Source of the DNA: Drosophila miranda
Lineage: Eukaryota; Arthropoda; Insecta; Diptera; Drosophilidae
Length of the DNA stretch: 64,000 nt
Direction: 5' to 3'
Assembly (NCBI RefSeq): GCF_003369915.1
Contig: NC_046673.1
Coordinates: 20,575,718 to 20,639,717 of the forward strand
Numbering within the stretch: position 1 is the stretch's first letter; every line of letters begins with the position of its first letter. Below the pieces are notes generated by a model. It did not search any database. It worked only from the letters and a program-made list of their open reading frames with translations, and was not told the DNA's origin. The position numbers were made by a program, and so were the translations under genes. Of the stretch, positions 45,567 through 59,340 are shown one piece after another.

Positions 45567-46176
45567 TCAGAGTAGACGACAGACCGGCAGAAGGACTGCC
45601 AAAAGAGGGAACAGGAGCACCAGTCGGCCTGAGGGCTGCGTCCAGCTGTGCCCCTTGTTGCAGAGATCACCCTGGCAGAAGCACATGTAGACCTTTTTGT
45701 AGTTGTAGATGGTGTCGGCGCAGCGGTCCATGTTGTCGTCGGGGCCGCGCTGGACGCACATGCGCTGGATGGCAAGGTCGTAGTCGTCGATGGCGTAGGT
45801 GCCGCCGCCCTCAATTACCTTGCCGCACCATCCGCTGGCGCAGGGTATGGCCGCCAGGCCGGGCTCGTGGTCCACGTCGGTGGCGTTGAAATTGAAGGGG
45901 TCCTTACAGCTTCCCAGTTCGCCGCGGGAGCGGCACTGGTAACAGCGACGCAGAAGACCTGCAGTGGCAGAAAATAAAAAAGTGAAATTGCAGCAGAAAC
46001 CACAGCGCACACACGTAAACAAAGGCCTTGCAACCCACACGCACACAAATGAAAACAGATGACAAAAGACTTGAACAGAGCACAAACTTGGCAGAGGACT
46101 CACCATGGATCTTGCCGAAGAGGAAGCTGCAACTAAAAAGGAATATCACAGCCAGGCATACGCTAATATATTTCAT
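45567..46176 (-). CDS. Ly6-superfamily GPI-anchored protein, 2 exons
   Basis: Coding exons complement(46104..46176) and complement(45567..45958), 154 residues, donor GTGAGT, acceptor CACTGCAG. Exon 1 is a signal peptide. The mature part is one three-finger domain: CYQCRSRGELGSC at its start, PCASGWCGKVIEG in the middle, and CADTIYNYKKVYMCFCQGDL then CN at the end, with the ten-cysteine Ly6 pattern. A hydrophobic C-terminus (LVLLFPLLAVLLPV) suggests GPI anchoring. The residue pattern, including the aromatic-rich loops, reminds me of Retroactive (rtv), a Ly6 protein needed for cuticle chitin organisation, but I am not sure enough to assign the name. Its start lies 1 kb from that of Dlic, transcribed divergently. 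Confidence 0.85.
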
Positions 46177-47184
46177 TGTTCCCTATTGTTTAAAGTTTTG
46201 TCGGCCACGATAATTGGTAATTTACTAAAATTATTGTCCAGTTAAAAGGTGGCAACTTTCCACTGTAATCGATGGTTTCCTTTTCTATTGCCATTGATAT
46301 GGCCACCAACTATCGATTAGAATATAGTATTTCGATTTGATCAGTTTTGTGTTCCACTGTCAGAGCATGTGCAAGAGTGAGCCACCACATCAGCCTTAAG
46401 TTATTTTGTTGAGCGTGCAACACGATTTCGCTGTAGCCACTTTACTTAAAACTATGTTTGAAATTCTTTGCGATACGCGCACATATCAGCTCATCACTAA
46501 CCCAAAGCAACCCTGTGCAAGTGTTTTTCGATGTTTTTGCGTGTAGAACAACACTTGCCGTACTGTATGTGTACACACTGTGCCTCGTTCGTCGTACAAT
46601 ATATCATAGCGAAAAAATTCAATATTGTGTCGCCCCCAGTTCTGAACATATATTATTGTTATTTTTTTTGTAACCAAACAATAAGCAAGATTCAGCCCGA
46701 AACGATAGAAAAGTGCCAGTGCAGCTGGGAGAGTTTGTGGAGAGTAAGCACAGCAAAGAAACTGCCAAGGAAGCGCTGCGTACGTACAAAAAAATTGCCC
46801 CAAAAGAGAAACAGACACAAATTTGCAAATTGGTTAGCAGCAACAGCAGCAGAAGTAGCAGCAGCTGTGCGTCGTAACACACAAAAGTGAGGAAAGAAGT
46901 GAAGAGGCAGGCAGACAGACGGATAGTAGTGCCCAGGCGGTGCATAAACAAATGAAATATTTAAATAGACATAATCATTCGTTGACGCTGACTGCGACGT
47001 CGACTGCACAGTGACACCTTGCAATCTGCCCGAAACCCCTTGCCGTTTGTGTTTTGTTTGCCAACTGTTTCATTTCTCCGCAGCAGTTGCATCTCATTTG
47101 GAATTTGAATTCAAATCGGAATTGAAATCGGACCAGGAAGTGAGCGCACCAGCAACGGCCGCAGAAACAACAGCAACAAAAAGA
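46177..47184. promoter_or_regulatory. Divergent promoter region between the Ly6 gene and Dlic, and Dlic leader
   Basis: ATCGATGG (about 46268) and ACTATCGATTAG (about 46310) are DRE-like sites placed between the two starts. The rest to 47184 is probably the 5' untranslated leader of Dlic; several short frames there lack resemblance to proteins. Confidence 0.4.
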
Positions 47185-50100
47185 ATGGCTTTGGAAAGCG
47201 GCACACAAACTGGCAGCAATGCGCTGACATCATCCTTTACAACAAAGAAGAAGGATGCCGCCGCGGAAAAGGAGAATCTGTGGTAAGTGCACAAAAAACT
47301 AAACTCTAATTGGTGGATAGTAGATTTTTTTCCCTGTCCCTCTCTCTCGCGTTTGTTCCTCTCTCGCCACTACTCTCTCCCCTGATAAGTTTTCAGCTTT
47401 CTTTAGCTGACGTTTGCAGTAGATTTGTGCTAACTGTTAACTGTCCCTTGCCGGCACACCCACAAGGCCAGCCGCCCTCTAGCCAACCCCACCCCACCCC
47501 TCCCGCGCTTACTCTGTCGCACTCGAGTGAGTGGCCGACCGACCAGCTGATTGCTATGCATGTTGTCATTTTCCTCTTTCGTTCCGTTCCGTTCTTTCTT
47601 TCTTTCGTTCTTTTTTTAGTCTCTCTGCCTACTGCCTACTGCCTTTTTCTAGTTAACCTCAAAAGTGGGTTGGCAACGTTTTCTCCAACGATTTGTTGCT
47701 TGTGGCAAATATTTAAGCGCAATAATTATTAAATAAAATGCGTCAAGTAAATGGCAGAGAGGGCGAAACAGAGAGAGAGAGAGAGAGAGAGAGGCAGCTA
47801 CGGGTGACAGAGAGGGACACGGCCAAAGAGAGAAACAATGTGGGGATGGATGATTCACTTAGGCAGCGGCTGCACAGCGACGCTGGCAACGGTTACCTTT
47901 TTCGCTTTATCAATTTTGTTGTTGTTTTTTCTGTCTAAGACGCATACGCTCTCACTAGCACACACAAGCACAGTGAAGCCCAGCTTAGTGCGTGTTGCCT
48001 ATCAATACTGATTCCAATTGGAATTCGGACAAACTTGGCCTGAAGATGTGTTTGTTTGTGTGTGTGTGTGCGATGATGCTGTCATCGCTAAAATATTTAT
48101 GTGTGTGTGCGTGCGTCGTCTGGGGCTTTAGGTTACACTGGTCGTCACAAGAAATGGAACACTCCTGAGAATGGGAATTCCATTTTCATTGTTTACGGTA
48201 TGCTTGGAATATTTCAATACCGATACCGACACCATTTCACGCTCTGTACAATGTACAATGTTGGCTAGAAGAATTCTTTGAAAGGGAATTCCTTGTTATA
48301 GGTTTTGGTAGAAATTGGGAACGGGATTACTGGGGACATTTGGGATTAACTATGAATTTTTTTGCTGATTGATACCCGTTTAATTATGCAAATATTTACG
48401 GATCATTTCAGTTTTTCTGACTTTATCCCTTTAAATGGTTAATACTTGAATTTCGATTAAATATTTCTTTCTGTTTTTTTTAAATAATTAATAGACCTTG
48501 TTGCTTAGTGTTTTTTCAAATTTGTTTTATTGGCTTCGGATTATGTTTCTATTAAAGATATTGATGGATTAGAAATACCAGAGACTGTGGTGCGTGGCGG
48601 GGGTCATTTCCTCGATGAATACACGGCCATCGTCATCGTTATCGGATCATTTCCTACATTTCCACGATTAATACATCTCCATCGTCATCGTTATCGGTGC
48701 GCACAACCGATTGCGGCTGCTGCTGCCTATCGAAGTTGTTCTGGATACGCTCCAGAAGATCGGTGGCCACCAGAGCAAAGTCCTCCCACAGGGCATCGTG
48801 ATCTGCGTCCGCCTCCTTTTCCGCCTCCGTCTGCGTTTCCAGCTCGTGCTCATCGTCGCCGGCCTGCTCGTCATCTTCGTCGCCAGCGTTGAGGCGATCT
48901 TCGTCGAGATAGTCGGCCAGCAGGTCGCTCACCTCGTCCAGAATGCAGCCGCTCCGACACAGAGTGGCGGCACACTGGCCGTCGATGAGGAGATTCCATA
49001 GGGCCTGGCACACGATGTTGGCCAGGAACCAGTCTTCCTGCTCCAGCGATCCACGGAGCAACAGCGACAGCAGTTCGCCGCCGCGCAGCTGCAGGAAAGG
49101 AGCCCGTTGCTCACCATCGCCCAGCAGATTGACCAAAACACCGATGGCGCAGGTGCGCAGCTCGTAGTCCTGCCCGGCCGCCTGACGGGTCAACTGCTGT
49201 ACCATCAGCGGCAGTCCGCCGGCCGCACAGAAGCAGCGACGGGCCCGCTCGTTACGCGTGAGATTTCCCAGCACCCGGACCAGCTCCACCTTGGTGGCGG
49301 CCGTCTGGCATTTGGCCAACACTTCGGCCAGCGACGCGGACAGCTCATCGATTAGACTCTGAAGGGAACCGGCGGCCGGGGCGGCAATGCTGTCTGGCGT
49401 CTGTTTATCCTGATAGAAGCACAGATTGTGCAGAGCACCCAGTGTGGCGTGCAGCAGCTCCTGCTGCTCCGCAGACTGCAAAAAACGAGAGCATAAGCGA
49501 AGATCGGATTGACCGGAATCCAGATGATGGCTTACCTTCTTCTGCAGCAGCGAGGCGCTTGTGTGGCTGAGCAGCTTCAGCAGCACCGAACCCAAGCAAC
49601 GGACATTGCCAAGGCCGGCGCCCACCTCGGGATTCACGCTCATGTTGGCCACCACGCGAATCAGCTTGATCTGGGCATCCAGGAGGGTCACACTGCTCGG
49701 CGAGCGTTCGCCCAGCTGCTCCAGCACATTCAGCAGATACTCCATGGCCACATCGTTGTGGAAGTACTATGAAGAAAGGAAGCGAATCCATTATTAAATA
49801 TATGTCTTACTGATTGTAGATCACATGGAGTGGCTGCGCACCTGGGTTCTGGCAGACTCGTGCTTGGCCAGGATATTGCCCAGCATATAGCCCAGGCGAC
49901 TGAGAACGGCCAGAAGACGTTCACTGGCGCCCGCACTCGAGCAGGAGGGACCCAGCAGCAGGCCAATTCTGGCGGCATAGTTATGCAAAGTCTCACAGCA
50001 GTCAGAGTCCTCAGAGAGCACGCTGCAAAAGAAGGAAGAGCTTAAGTCCTGCGACAACCAAGGTCTTTGACTACCGCTACCTTAGAGTCCGCACAACATT

Positions 50101-53100
50101 GGCCTGGACCTCCAGCTCCCCCATGGACACCTCTGCGGCCCGGATCAGATGCGGACACGCTAGCTGCAGCTGCAACTGAAGCCGCTGCTGCTGTTGGGAG
50201 ACATCCGCCAGGGCACGCATCGCCGCCGACAGCTGGTAGAGCGTATGCAGCGGTGGTCCGGTCAATCGTTTGGTGGCCCCTGCCTCATTGAGCATCTGCA
50301 GATGGAGGATCATCAGCTCCACGGCGCCATGGCGGGCCAGACGTGCCACCAATGTCTGCTGTCCCGTCAGTTTGCGCGGACACAACACTGCCGCAGGCAT
50401 TGCAGTAAGCGGAGCGGAAACGGGAGCAGGAAGAGGAGCCTTTATGGCCTCGCCCAAGCCAATCCAATTACGATTGAGAGCATCATCCCGGTCCTGGGCA
50501 CTGCTGGCGGTGAGGAAACGTATACAGCCATAGGCATAGATGCAAGCTTCGGGCTCGTCGAGCGGTGAGGCATGGCCCAGGCCGTCGATCAGCAGCTCCA
50601 GCACATCATGGTCATGGAACAAGGCATCATTCTGCTCATGCCGGGCCACCTTGAAGATGAGTTTGCAGGCGCCCGTCAAATTGCTGCCCGTCACCCGAAG
50701 CTGGAGAGGGAGAGGAGGATGCTGGAGACGGAAACGGATGACCAAAAGAATGGACTACTTACAGCTAGCACCACTCGAGCCACAGCCAGGAGAACACGCG
50801 GTGATGTGCACTCCACGAGGCCATAGAGCCCGCCCAAGATGAAGCCCCGCTTAAAGTTGCGCTCCTGCTTTCTCACGCGGGTATACAGCTCCTGCAAGAT
50901 CTAAAGCAGAGATGAAGGATAGATATGTGGAGTCCTGGAGATGGATCTCCTTCCACTTACTGCGTTTATATGCTGGACTGTCTCATTGGTGCACTCCTTC
51001 AGGCCGCTGTGCTGCTTCAGCAGCTCAATCAGCGTCTCTGTGGTGGACTGGCCGAGCAGTGCCCCGTTCCGAGTGGGCATCGGGGTAGTCGGCCCCGTGC
51101 CAGAGAGTGCGGGAAGTTGTCGTGGCGTTGGCTTCTCATTCTGTAGATACCGCATGCTGTAATGGACACCCCAAGAGCTGAATAATAGCCTTTAAGGAAT
51201 ACGGGCCGCGCGGCCACTTACGAAAATGCGCTGGGTGGACGTCCGGCCAGGGCCACCTTTCCGTAGAGCACTCGACCTGGTTCGCGCGGTGTGATCGGAC
51301 GTCGAGTGCTGACCAGACGTGCCCCTCCCGTGGCCATCATTTGCAAGGCGGCGCCACCAGCAGCACCTCCTCCTCCTCCTCCTCCTCCTCCACCGACACC
51401 GGCTACTGTTTCGCCAAGAAAAAGCTTGGCCTCGCAGATCAGCTCCGCAGAGGTTTTGCGTCTGCCCATACCGCCCGCAATCGAGAAGGTGGTGGACTGT
51501 TGTTGATGATGGGCCATTCCCAATCTGTTGAGACTCTGTTCACTGGAATGCGGCTTGCCACGACTCTCTTGTGGTCTCTCCTGCAGCTCATGCTTCTCCT
51601 GGTGTTTCTCCAGCTGCTTCTGCTGCGATTGCTGCTTGGATTTATCTGCAACGTCTTTGGGACGCGTTTCGCTGCGCGAGCGTCGCTTCAGCAGCACACT
51701 CATCTTGGAGCTTCTGCCTGCTTCCTGCTCCATGCGACTATTTTGTGGTCTTCCAATTCGATGGGAATCCTCAGCGGCTGGACAGCAGCCAACAACACAC
51801 GCGCTCGACTGGCCCGGCCAACAGTCTTAAGTGTACTCAAAACGGCGATAAATGCCTGGAAAAATGTATTTTTCGTTTGGGTCCTTTCGTGCACCATGCC
51901 AACCGGCGGCCCACGCCCCACTCCACCACCCGGCTCCGTTCACCCGGCCCGAACCCGAACTTGGGTCGGCATGACTGTCAAGTGTGAAGCGAGCCACCGG
52001 GCTAGGGAGGGAGCAAGACCCCACACTAACCGGAGAACCAAACGCCACGCCACGCCAAGCCACCCGCCAACAAATGTTGGAACGTTAAAAGTTTCGTTTA
52101 CTATTACCAGGAGTTGCGGCACAGTGGGAAGGTATTTGCGGGCATTTCATGCGAATGAAGAAAGGAGGAAATTAATGGAAATATGTAGGGTATTTCTTGG
52201 AATAGCAGGGTATGCGAAATTATGAAATGGAGAATGGATAGGATCACAAGAAGAAAGAGAATCAAACTGGTACCAATACCAATGCCAGTACCAATACCGA
52301 TTACCGATCCCGCGTCGAGCATCATCAATGTGCGCCTCATTAAGCACACATGTAATTTGTTCTAGGGCTTTTGAGCATTATCTTTGGTATTTTTCGCTTG
52401 TGCGAAAAGGCTAAATACAACTTGCACCACGGTGGTGCCACACACTGTCATAGGCAAATGAAGGAACACCAAAAATACAATTGAATAGAGCTGGAAAAGC
52501 GGGAGCTTACCAGCTTGCAATCGATATTCCTGCTAGTTGGCTGTCGGCCACTAATCGAGGAAGCCGAGCACAGAGTCAGAACTAGAGCCGGACGGGCGGT
52601 CTCGTCGACCGAGGTCAATTTGCATGTCTAGGCAGTCTAGTCCAGTCGCGGCTGTCAGTCGGAAGGAAATACCACAAGTATTTCACGTCAATTGAAAAAT
52701 ATTTAATTGCTTTAATTGAATTGCTGGCAAAAGCTACGACGTTTGAAAATCGCATGCAAAACCTTATCAAATATTGAAGCCACCCGCCCTCCCTCAAGCG
52801 CTCAACAATAAGAAACGGAATTGAGCACGATGGAGGAGCCATGGTGCACGAGGGGGCAGTAAATGTAGATTTGAATATGGTTCGAGGGGAACCAATTAAC
52901 TTGATGGCGCATGGTGGATGGTGGATGGTGGAATGCCTTGCAAAAATAGGGAAATGCTGATGAATGATGGAATTGACCTGAATTTACGATTGTGAGCTCG
53001 TATTTGCTACCATGTTCGTGTGCCCTAGCCCCCTCTCAGGCAGTGGAAAGTTGAACCAGTTCCGGGTATTGGTAGTGGTCCGTAAAAAGTGTGTGAATTC

Positions 53101-55311
53101 TTGATCATTATATGAATTGTCGAGTGGATCATAGCAAAGTTTTTTTGTGGGACAGCTGACAGAAGATTGAGTCCAAAAAAGAAAATTTATATTTATAAAG
53201 AAGAGTCTTCTGGCTATAGACTGGTCTGTTCTTGGATCGTTATATACAAACGAGACTATTTATAGCAAATCATTTGAATGTTTATGATTTATAAATTTGT
53301 TCTCTTATCTGTAATCGTTGCAGGTCGGCAATATTGAATGAAGTACAAACACAGGGCAGCACAAAACTTCCAGCAAACAAATCTGTACTAGTATTAGGCG
53401 ACAATGCCACCGGCAAGACAACCCTCATTGCCAAACTCCAGGGTGTGGAGGACCCCAAAAAGGGGTCCGGCCTGGAGTATGCCTACATTGATGTCAAAGA
53501 CGAGTACAGAGACGGTGGGTAGAATGCATGCCGATAAAACAAAAGAATTCTACTATTTCTTTATTATTCTATTTGCAGACATGACGCGTTTAGGTGTTTG
53601 GGTCCTGGATGGTGATCCAGGACACACAAATCTGCTACACTTCGCGCTCAACGAAACGAACTATGCACACACACTCGTCATACTCACAGTGTCGATGACC
53701 CAGCCATGGGGCTGGCTGGAGCAGCTCAATCATTGGATCAAAGTCCTGGGCCAGCATATCGAGAGCCTGCCACTGGAGGCCAAAGATAAGGAGATGGCTC
53801 GCCAGCGTTTGGCCACGACGTGGCAGAGCTATTGCGAGGTCGGCGATGATCTCGATCCTGGCTCACCCGTCAAACGCACCATGCGCAACAACTCGATCGA
53901 TGAAGATGATCTGTTGCCGCTGACAGAGGACGCACTAATTACAAATCTGGGTCTCGATATAGTCGTTGTGGTCACAAAGGTAGCCCCAAGATTCTCCCAA
54001 TCTCTGGTTGCATCTGAATAATACAAATACAATTCTTGTCTTAGACGGACTACATGACCACATTGGAGAAGGAGTACGAGTACCGGGATGAGCATTTCGA
54101 TTTTATCCAGCAATGGATACGTAGCTTTTGCCTACGAACTGGCGCCTCGCTCTTCTATACAAGCGTCAAAGAAGATAAAAACTGTGATCTCCTCTACAAA
54201 TATCTAACGCATCGAATTTATGGCCTACCATTCCGTACGCCAGCGCTAGTCGTTGAAAAGGATGCGGTACTCATGTGCGTGTTTATCCCAAAAAACCGAA
54301 TTCCAATTTGCTTTCTAATATTTCGGTTTTTCCTTTTTGTTTTTTTTTTTGCAGTCCGGCTGGCTGGGATAGCCTGAAGAAGATTAGTATTTTGTATGAG
54401 AATATGCATGGGATCAAGGCCGAAAGTCCCTATTCAGATGTCATCAAGGCGCCGCCCACACGAAAGGTTTGTAGATTGTGCCCTCTACCCCCATTTCGAT
54501 CGGTTGCCCTGCTTACAGCGCATCTCAAGTCACCCAAGAAGCATATCCCCAAAAACCCCAGACTAAGTCTGTGAACAGTCAAGATTGAAATTCATTTGAA
54601 AATTATTTGTTTATGCTGTGATTTAATTTAGCTCGTCATAAAAATAAAAATATTACTAACCAAGATCCCATCAAGCAATCGGATAGCGAATAGAGTATTT
54701 GCTCCAATATTAACACAGCCCTATACCCCCACTGATTATCGCAACTGCTATTATTATTATGTTTCTTAAGGCGGTGTCCAATCGCGAGGTGGAAGTGCAA
54801 ACGGAGGACGAACAGACCTTTTTGGCCCGCCAACAGGAGATACTCAAGCAGGCTGGACAGGATCGCGGGGAGTCACCGTTGCGTTCGCAGGGTGGGGGTG
54901 GTGTCGGTGGCAATAAGAGTGTGCCACGCACACCCGGCAGCACCGGCCAGAGCTCACCCAAGAAGGTTCTCTAACATTTTATTACGAATAAAATCCCAGT
55001 GAAAAATAATTAATTTTTGTAATCGTTTTGTCTTGCAGATTGATCCCAAACTGACGCCAGCCACGCCCGGTGGCGAGGGTGTCCTGGCCAATTTCTTCAA
55101 CTCACTGCTACACAAAAAGTCGGGCAGCCCGGGTGGCGGTGGAGGTCCACCGGGCGCCGGCACGCCCACAGGCACAACGCGCACCTCCAATGGCACCGAC
55201 GCCCTCATGACGCCCGAGAAGTTGGCGGTCCGCTCAGATGCGGCCGCTGAGCTGGATCGGCTGTCGCGCAGCGTTAAGAAGGAGATTGATCTGTCACAGA
55301 GTGAGTGTTGA
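47185..55311 (+). CDS. Dlic: Cytoplasmic dynein light intermediate chain, 7 coding exons
   Basis: Coding exons 47185..47282, 53324..53514, 53579..53979, 54045..54274, 54355..54466, 54771..54965 and 55039..55311, 499 residues, phases consistent. The protein is the LIC subunit that links dynein heavy chain to cargo adaptors. Visible features: N-terminal KENLWSAILNEV, the P-loop-like GDNATGKT at residues 58-65, [26 protein letters not shown], the Ras-like [29 protein letters not shown], and a Gly/Pro/Ser-rich C-terminal tail with [14 protein letters not shown], the helix that binds adaptor proteins. The sixth exon's donor is AAG/GTTCTC, a weak match; reading on without splicing adds VL and a stop. 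Intron 1 is 6041 nt and contains an antisense gene. Confidence 0.93.
47283..48653. other. 5' part of Dlic intron 1
   Basis: Noncoding, with a (GA)n microsatellite at about 47770-47792 and GT-rich stretches near 48055-48110. No gene supported before the antisense gene's stop. Confidence 0.5.
48654..51733 (-). CDS. ARMC2-like armadillo-repeat protein, 7 exons, nested in Dlic intron 1
   Basis: Coding exons on the minus strand: 51222..51733, 50961..51156, 50763..50900, 50081..50700, 49842..50022, 49536..49766 and 48654..49475, 899 residues (human ARMC2 is of similar size). The N-terminus contains [13 protein letters not shown] and [16 protein letters not shown] and RPPSAFS, segments I associate with ARMC2. 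The rest is helical Arm-type repeats (for example [17 protein letters not shown]-like and [13 protein letters not shown]), and the C-terminal 80 residues are acidic. Vertebrate ARMC2 is required for sperm axonemal central-pair assembly, so a testis role is likely but inferred. The 60-nt intron at 49476-49535 is a multiple of three with no stop. A second start codon exists at 51703. Confidence 0.85.
51734..53323. other. 3' part of Dlic intron 1 and upstream region of the nested gene
   Basis: Should contain the promoter of the antisense ARMC2-like gene. No DRE or TATA box was noticed and no coding exon is supported. A GGTACCAATACC-type short repeat lies near 52270-52300. Confidence 0.45.
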
Positions 55312-58300
55312 AACACAACACCCGCCCATAGCAGCAGCAGCAGCTACCACAGCGGCAGCAACAACAACAACAACAACAAAAGAACCAGAACAACATTATA
55401 AGACATCTTTAAGAAAAACAATGTGGAATGCAGAGAGGCTCGTAAAATAAGGGAGAAAGATATGCCGGAGAGCAAAATAAGAGGACAACAGCTTCTTGGA
55501 TCATTCAATGGCCAAATAGTTGTGCAGAGGGGTTTTGATCATTGTGTTTTACACCTTAGAAATGATACAAATCTAAATTCTTGTATGTTTTAAAATCGCG
55601 TTCCTTTCAATTAGTATTTTAACAAGTTATGGATATCAATTCTGCAAGAATCATTTGATTAAAGTGCGGACTTTTATCAATCGCTCAAAAGAGTAGCTCC
55701 CAATTAATTTTTAACAAATGAGACCAAGAAGTCAAAGCATATTAAATACAAAACGAAAATCATTTAAGGGAAGCGACAGTCAATAAATGCCAACCCCAGG
55801 CCTCGTTTCCATTCTCATCAAATGATCAAAACCACTGAAAACTATGCTCATAATGAAGCACCATAAACTCTTTAAACTTTCGAGGAACTCATTTGATGAG
55901 TTTCATGACCAATTTCGGGCTTTCCATCAGGAACTCTGAAATGGGGTTTTCTTACGAGCCTCCTGCGACTCATACTCAAAAACGTTCGATAGGAAATTAA
56001 ACAAAAATAGAGAGAGAGATATACAATACGGAAAATATTTGGCACTTAATGGTTCGGCTTAGCGAAAATGTATGCTATATTTTAAGGAATATTGTCTGCG
56101 CTGCATAAAGATCCCTTCGCTCGCGGATCCATTTGGGCCAGCGCATGGGTTAACGGGTCCAGAGCGGGGAAAGATGATGTTAATGATGAACGAATACGAG
56201 TAATAATACAAATCAAATAAGTAATACGTTTTTTTTTCGCGGGTCCACACACGTTTGTATAATAACTTATTTAAATGCTGTAAAATGTAATTACCGAAAC
56301 GACGAGAAAGAGTGTGGAAAAATGAGAGATTCTAAAAGTGCAAGAGCCCCCAGAGAAATCGTGATAGTAGGGGCCTACACAGATACACACAGACACACAC
56401 ACGCGCCTAACTGTAGCTCGATAGCTTGTATGTATTTTTTAATTATATTAATTAATTACACTTACACACACACACACACTCGCTTATTCACACCATACAG
56501 ACACTGTAATTGTATTAGTTTCCTTTCGAAAACCCGTAAATCCGCAAGGAAGAACAGTTTCTAACATTGTTTATACAAAACAAGAATGAGTGTATTTTGC
56601 TTTCATTAAATCGTAAGGCAACGTTTATACAAACAAACAAAAACTATTTATATGAATCGATGTGAAACTGGAATACCACACTGGCCTGTATGTAAATGAT
56701 CAGCTACCTGCCTATATACCCTTCATTAGTTTCGTTTTAATAGTTTTCGTTTTAATTTAGATTCAAGGCCCATTCGGTCAAGAAATGCAAAGAAACATAC
56801 ACTTTTAAGATATGTTTTAGTGAAGAATTTTTGGCGATCGCATCAAAAGCGACGCTGAATCGATCAGATATGTTTCTTCATTCATATTCCGTTCAAGCTC
56901 TGTGTTCACATCCAAAATTCAGCAAGATAAAATCAAGTTAACAGAGCGAGATGCCTAGAAATGTGTTCCGAATTTGGATTACCCAGTTTTCAAATTTATT
57001 GTTATTTTGTTTGGCAAAAGTTTCGTTTTATTCTTTGCCATATAGAAAATGTATTGAGTATCCGTCGTATCTTTTCTCCCGTTTCTATCCTCTTAGGGCA
57101 TCTCTCGGCATCTCGCTCTAAGTCGCGTGTAGTCAGAAACAACCACAAAAAAAAACAACAACAAAAAAGAACAAGATTTGTGCTACAGAAACTATTTTTA
57201 TGTATAAATAAAAAAATAATTATATAAAAAATATATTGTATAACATTATATACTATATGAAAAGCAAAAGCGAGATAAAATTACCGTACAAGCTAATTAT
57301 TTAAACAAATTAAATGGCATTCGACATCCAAGAGAATCCCACATCCAGCACGAGTCTTTGGCTATCTACGAGTAAACATGGTACATGAACTAAACGACAA
57401 ATTGTGTAAATTCGTTAAACAAACAGCTAGGCATCATAACTGCGTTAAGAATAATGCAATAAAAAACTAAAATAATATAAATAAAATTTTCCAAAACACA
57501 AAAAAATTAATATAAATCTTGCAATAGTTTTTCTTTATTATGCATAATAATACAAACTGGGAAAAGCGTGGTAATTATCTTTGTAAATAAAAAATATTTT
57601 GGGCTTGAGCGTAAACTAAGGGGATTGACTGATATATTTATCATGTTTACAACATTCAAACATTGTCTCTTTATTTTATTTAAATGTGGGCGAATCAATT
57701 TTTGTATTTTAAATTTAGTTCGCTCAAAATATTCCTAAGATTTGAAGACTTTCCTCTTTTTACAATTTGAGTAAAACAAATACAATTTTTAATTCATTTT
57801 TTTGTACCAAATATTTAGTATTCTATAGGTGTTCCTGGAAGCTTTTTAATTTACAGCAGTTTGAGTAAAACCAGTTTCCATAAATACAAATCCATTAAAA
57901 TTGTATCCTTATAATTGGCCAAGCCTTAACTACAGCTGCTCCAATTACATTGCTTGTTTTATTCAATTGATCACAATGATTTTTTTTGTTAATATCAAGT
58001 TTAGTATTTTCTTCATTTAATTCATTAACTTTTATTTATTCATGTCCAAAACATATGCATAATAATTGGTTTTACTCAATTGATCAAAACGGCTGACTGG
58101 CCGAATCGAATGCAACCCGCGAAAGTCGAAGGAAACAGGGCTGGAAAGGAAAGGGCAGCCCTCAATTGTATCATTGATATCTGGGACTTTTATTAATGAT
58201 GAGCCGCTTCTCAGATGATAATCGCACTAAATGGAAGCAGGAGCAGGAGCCACAGACCCAAGAAAATAGTGCATACTCGTATGTATGTATGTACGTTCAT

Positions 58301-59340
58301 AAAATATTTCACATATCATTGATATTTTCATTTCGATAGTGATTTTCCCAAACGTTTCCTATATTCTCTATCACACTCACGCCTCTGGATATCTACCACT
58401 CCCTCTCTCCCGCTGTGAGGCTGTCCGAAGGTCTGAGAGGAACAGCTGGCTCTCTTCCTTCCAAGGATAACACTTTGCTTGACCTTTCTCTCTGTGTGTC
58501 AGGGTGCGTTGTGTGTGTGCGTGGGTTTGGGAGTGCGCGCGTGATAAATGATGACGCCAGTCTACCTCAGCCGCTGCTTTTTGTCAGCCTGCGCCACCCG
58601 TTTGATACTTATTGTTTCAGCCCGTATGCTTTGAGCCAGGCGACAGTTTGCCAAGTTTGCTTCAGCCACTCCCCGTCCATGTCCTTTTGCACGTGCTCAT
58701 TTCGCTTATTGCCAGACCCAGAGCCAGCAGGGCCCGCACTGACTTAGCGCCTTTTCTGCCAGCCTCGATTTGGCTCACAATATATTGACATTGAGTTTGA
58801 TTCCCTTTTTGATTTTGATGTGCCTGCCTGGCTGCCTTCCTTTGCACGTCGCTGCTGCAGCAGCAGCTGGCACTGCCTCAAGGGTTGCATGTATCCTTAT
58901 ACCACCATCTTATGAGATTTTTTCTCTGGATTTTGATTGATTCTGTAGTGCCAAACGTTGTCGGGGATTGTGTGCAACTTTATTTTAAAATTAAATATAC
59001 ATTCAGACGGAAGCTGCGACTTACTTTGAGCGCATTTAATCTAGGGGATAAAATATTAAATAAAACCTTTGAATTTCTACCTCAAGTTTTGTATCCGAAT
59101 GGGATAACTGCATCATTTAGATGACATAGGAAAGACTACTATTAAAATCGAATCGAAAAATACTTCATTATTTTTGAAGATACTAAGGGGCAAGCCCCCT
59201 GCGCGCTCGCTTTGCACGCCCGCCAAGATGTGAGTAAAATATCGGACGACGACCAAAAAGTTTTTTTTTTTAATTTAGAGATGTATTCAATTCATTTAAT
59301 TTATACAACAAAACAATACATATACTATACAACTGCATTT

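Noticed and set aside
51291-52225. Long + frames opposite the ARMC2-like gene, up to 294 residues
   Set aside because: Antisense of well-supported exons and of GC-rich first exon; no independent evidence.
58415-58747. 110-residue + frame
   Set aside because: Runs through (TCTC) and (GTGTG) sequence; no recognisable domain.
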